From positions 1 to 32,894 of the forward strand of contig JABDDH010000008.1 in NCBI GenBank assembly GCA_013287705.1: a stretch of DNA of 32,894 nt, in the 5' to 3' direction. The notes under the pieces were generated by a model. That model saw nothing but the letters and a program-made list of their open reading frames with translations, was not told the DNA's origin and ran no database searches. Numbering within the stretch: position 1 is the stretch's first letter; every line of letters begins with the position of its first letter. Shown piece after piece: positions 32,324-32,894 of the stretch. This DNA comes from Chlamydiota bacterium. Lineage in GTDB: Bacteria; Chlamydiota; Chlamydiia; Chlamydiales; Rhabdochlamydiaceae. Position numbers and translations under genes: made by a program.

Positions 32324-32894
32324 TCAGTTTAGTTCATTGAAGTCCTTAATATCCAGACCTAGATGTTCGATTATAGTGGTTTTAAAATTGTTCTCTGAAA
32401 ATGGGAAACAGAACCCATACAGCCATTTTCCTCCAATGAGCTTTACATGTCGTTCGGCAAGTTGATAATTGCCTTTTCCAATGCCCATTCCATCAATTTT
32501 AAGCATGAAGTTTTTGTTGTCCTGGATTCTATTAGCCTCCAGCTCTTTGATTTTTTCTTTTTCTCGGCGAGAGGTTTCAACTGCTACAGCCTGTACTTCA
32601 TTTTTATTATCAGCTATTTTTTGCAAATGTTCTGTTTTTATTTCCGAGTCTCGAATGGATTGCATTACTGTTTCTAACCATTTACGCACATTTTTAATCT
32701 TTCCTTCAGGCTCTAGAAGAAATTTATTCCAAGCTTTTTCAAATTCCTCTTGTGTCCAACCAAGGGAAATCATCGTCTTCTTCCAATCTTCTAACCCTTC
32801 AGGTGCTTTGCATGTTTCAGCTAGATGAGGAAGGAGATTTTCTTTCATTATTACATTCTTATATTCTTCCTTTCTTGTTAGTGGTTCTTCGATG
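32324..32894 (-). CDS. Accessory protein of unknown function, probably 5'-truncated by the window edge
   Basis: From an ATG at 32848 the frame gives 174 residues, but it is also open upstream to the edge (EEPLTRKEEYKNVI before that Met), so the real protein may be longer. It is helical and charged (WTQEEFEKAWNKFLLEPEGK, KNVRKWLETVMQSI, a Lys/Glu coiled-coil middle) and ends with a small domain GGKWLYGFCFPFSENNFK. I recognise no family. It lies 42 bases upstream of the recombinase on the same strand and may be transcribed with it. Confidence 0.7.
   Translation of the reverse strand, partial: IEEPLTRKEEYKNVIMKENLLPHLAETCKAPEGLEDWKKTMISLGWTQEEFEKAWNKFLLEPEGKIKNVRKWLETVMQSIRDSEIKTEHLQKIADNKNEVQAVAVETSRREKEKIKELEANRIQDNKNFMLKIDGMGIGKGNYQLAERHVKLIGGKWLYGFCFPFSENNFKTTIIEHLGLDIKDFNELN

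Noticed and set aside
1-32894. CRISPR array, rRNA genes, reverse transcriptase or retron
   Set aside because: No regularly spaced repeats, no rRNA sequence and no reverse transcriptase motif were seen on either strand.

Overview
This window looks like a chromosome segment of an environmental member of the Chlamydiae (a Parachlamydia, Waddlia or Simkania relative) rather than of Chlamydia itself. The orders rpsA-nusA-infB and rpe-efp-accB-accC are the ones I know from chlamydial genomes. The efp copy is the divergent paralogue that sits beside accB there. The accessory half is richer than in pathogenic Chlamydia. The genus was not tested by any search.

Bases 1 to about 15200 are housekeeping DNA. 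The minus-strand translation cluster rpsA, nusA, infB comes first, followed by a large plus-strand protein of unknown function. A 173 bp hairpin repeat separates that gene from a tightly overlapping plus-strand run: rpe, yvcK-like, a HAD phosphatase, efp, accB, accC and then rfbA. Next come a convergent YitT-type membrane protein, tRNA-Asp and tRNA-Val, a small lipoprotein, and the ttcA-like and putP pair.

Bases 15270 to 17100 are a junction zone. It holds a complete ISKra4-like insertion sequence with a 9 bp target duplication and a frameshifted transposase, an 82 bp perfect hairpin flanked by TA, a SEC-C mini-protein, tRNA-Thr and tRNA-Tyr.

From tRNA-Tyr to the right edge the DNA is a layered genomic island. 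Copies of the 3' end of tRNA-Tyr recur near 18.7, 20.2 and 30.8 kb and divide it into units. Unit 1 carries a probably exported NADAR-family protein and an internally deleted SnoaL-like mini-gene. Unit 2 carries a two-gene overlapping toxin-antitoxin-like pair and a truncated dinD. Unit 3 carries a DUF4258/HTH toxin-antitoxin pair, gene remnants, an HGGxSTGPRT-type protein with its partner, an ankyrin remnant, an HEGGH membrane protein, and a 1725-residue secreted RHS protein with an overlapping small exported partner gene. A large serine recombinase begins a further unit, and its 3' end runs through the last tRNA-Tyr fragment.

The most unusual structures are a ~115 bp hairpin element found next to two of the tRNA-end copies (loop conserved, arms different but still self-complementary), a 173 bp repeat that behaves the same way, and the RHS tip/partner pair.
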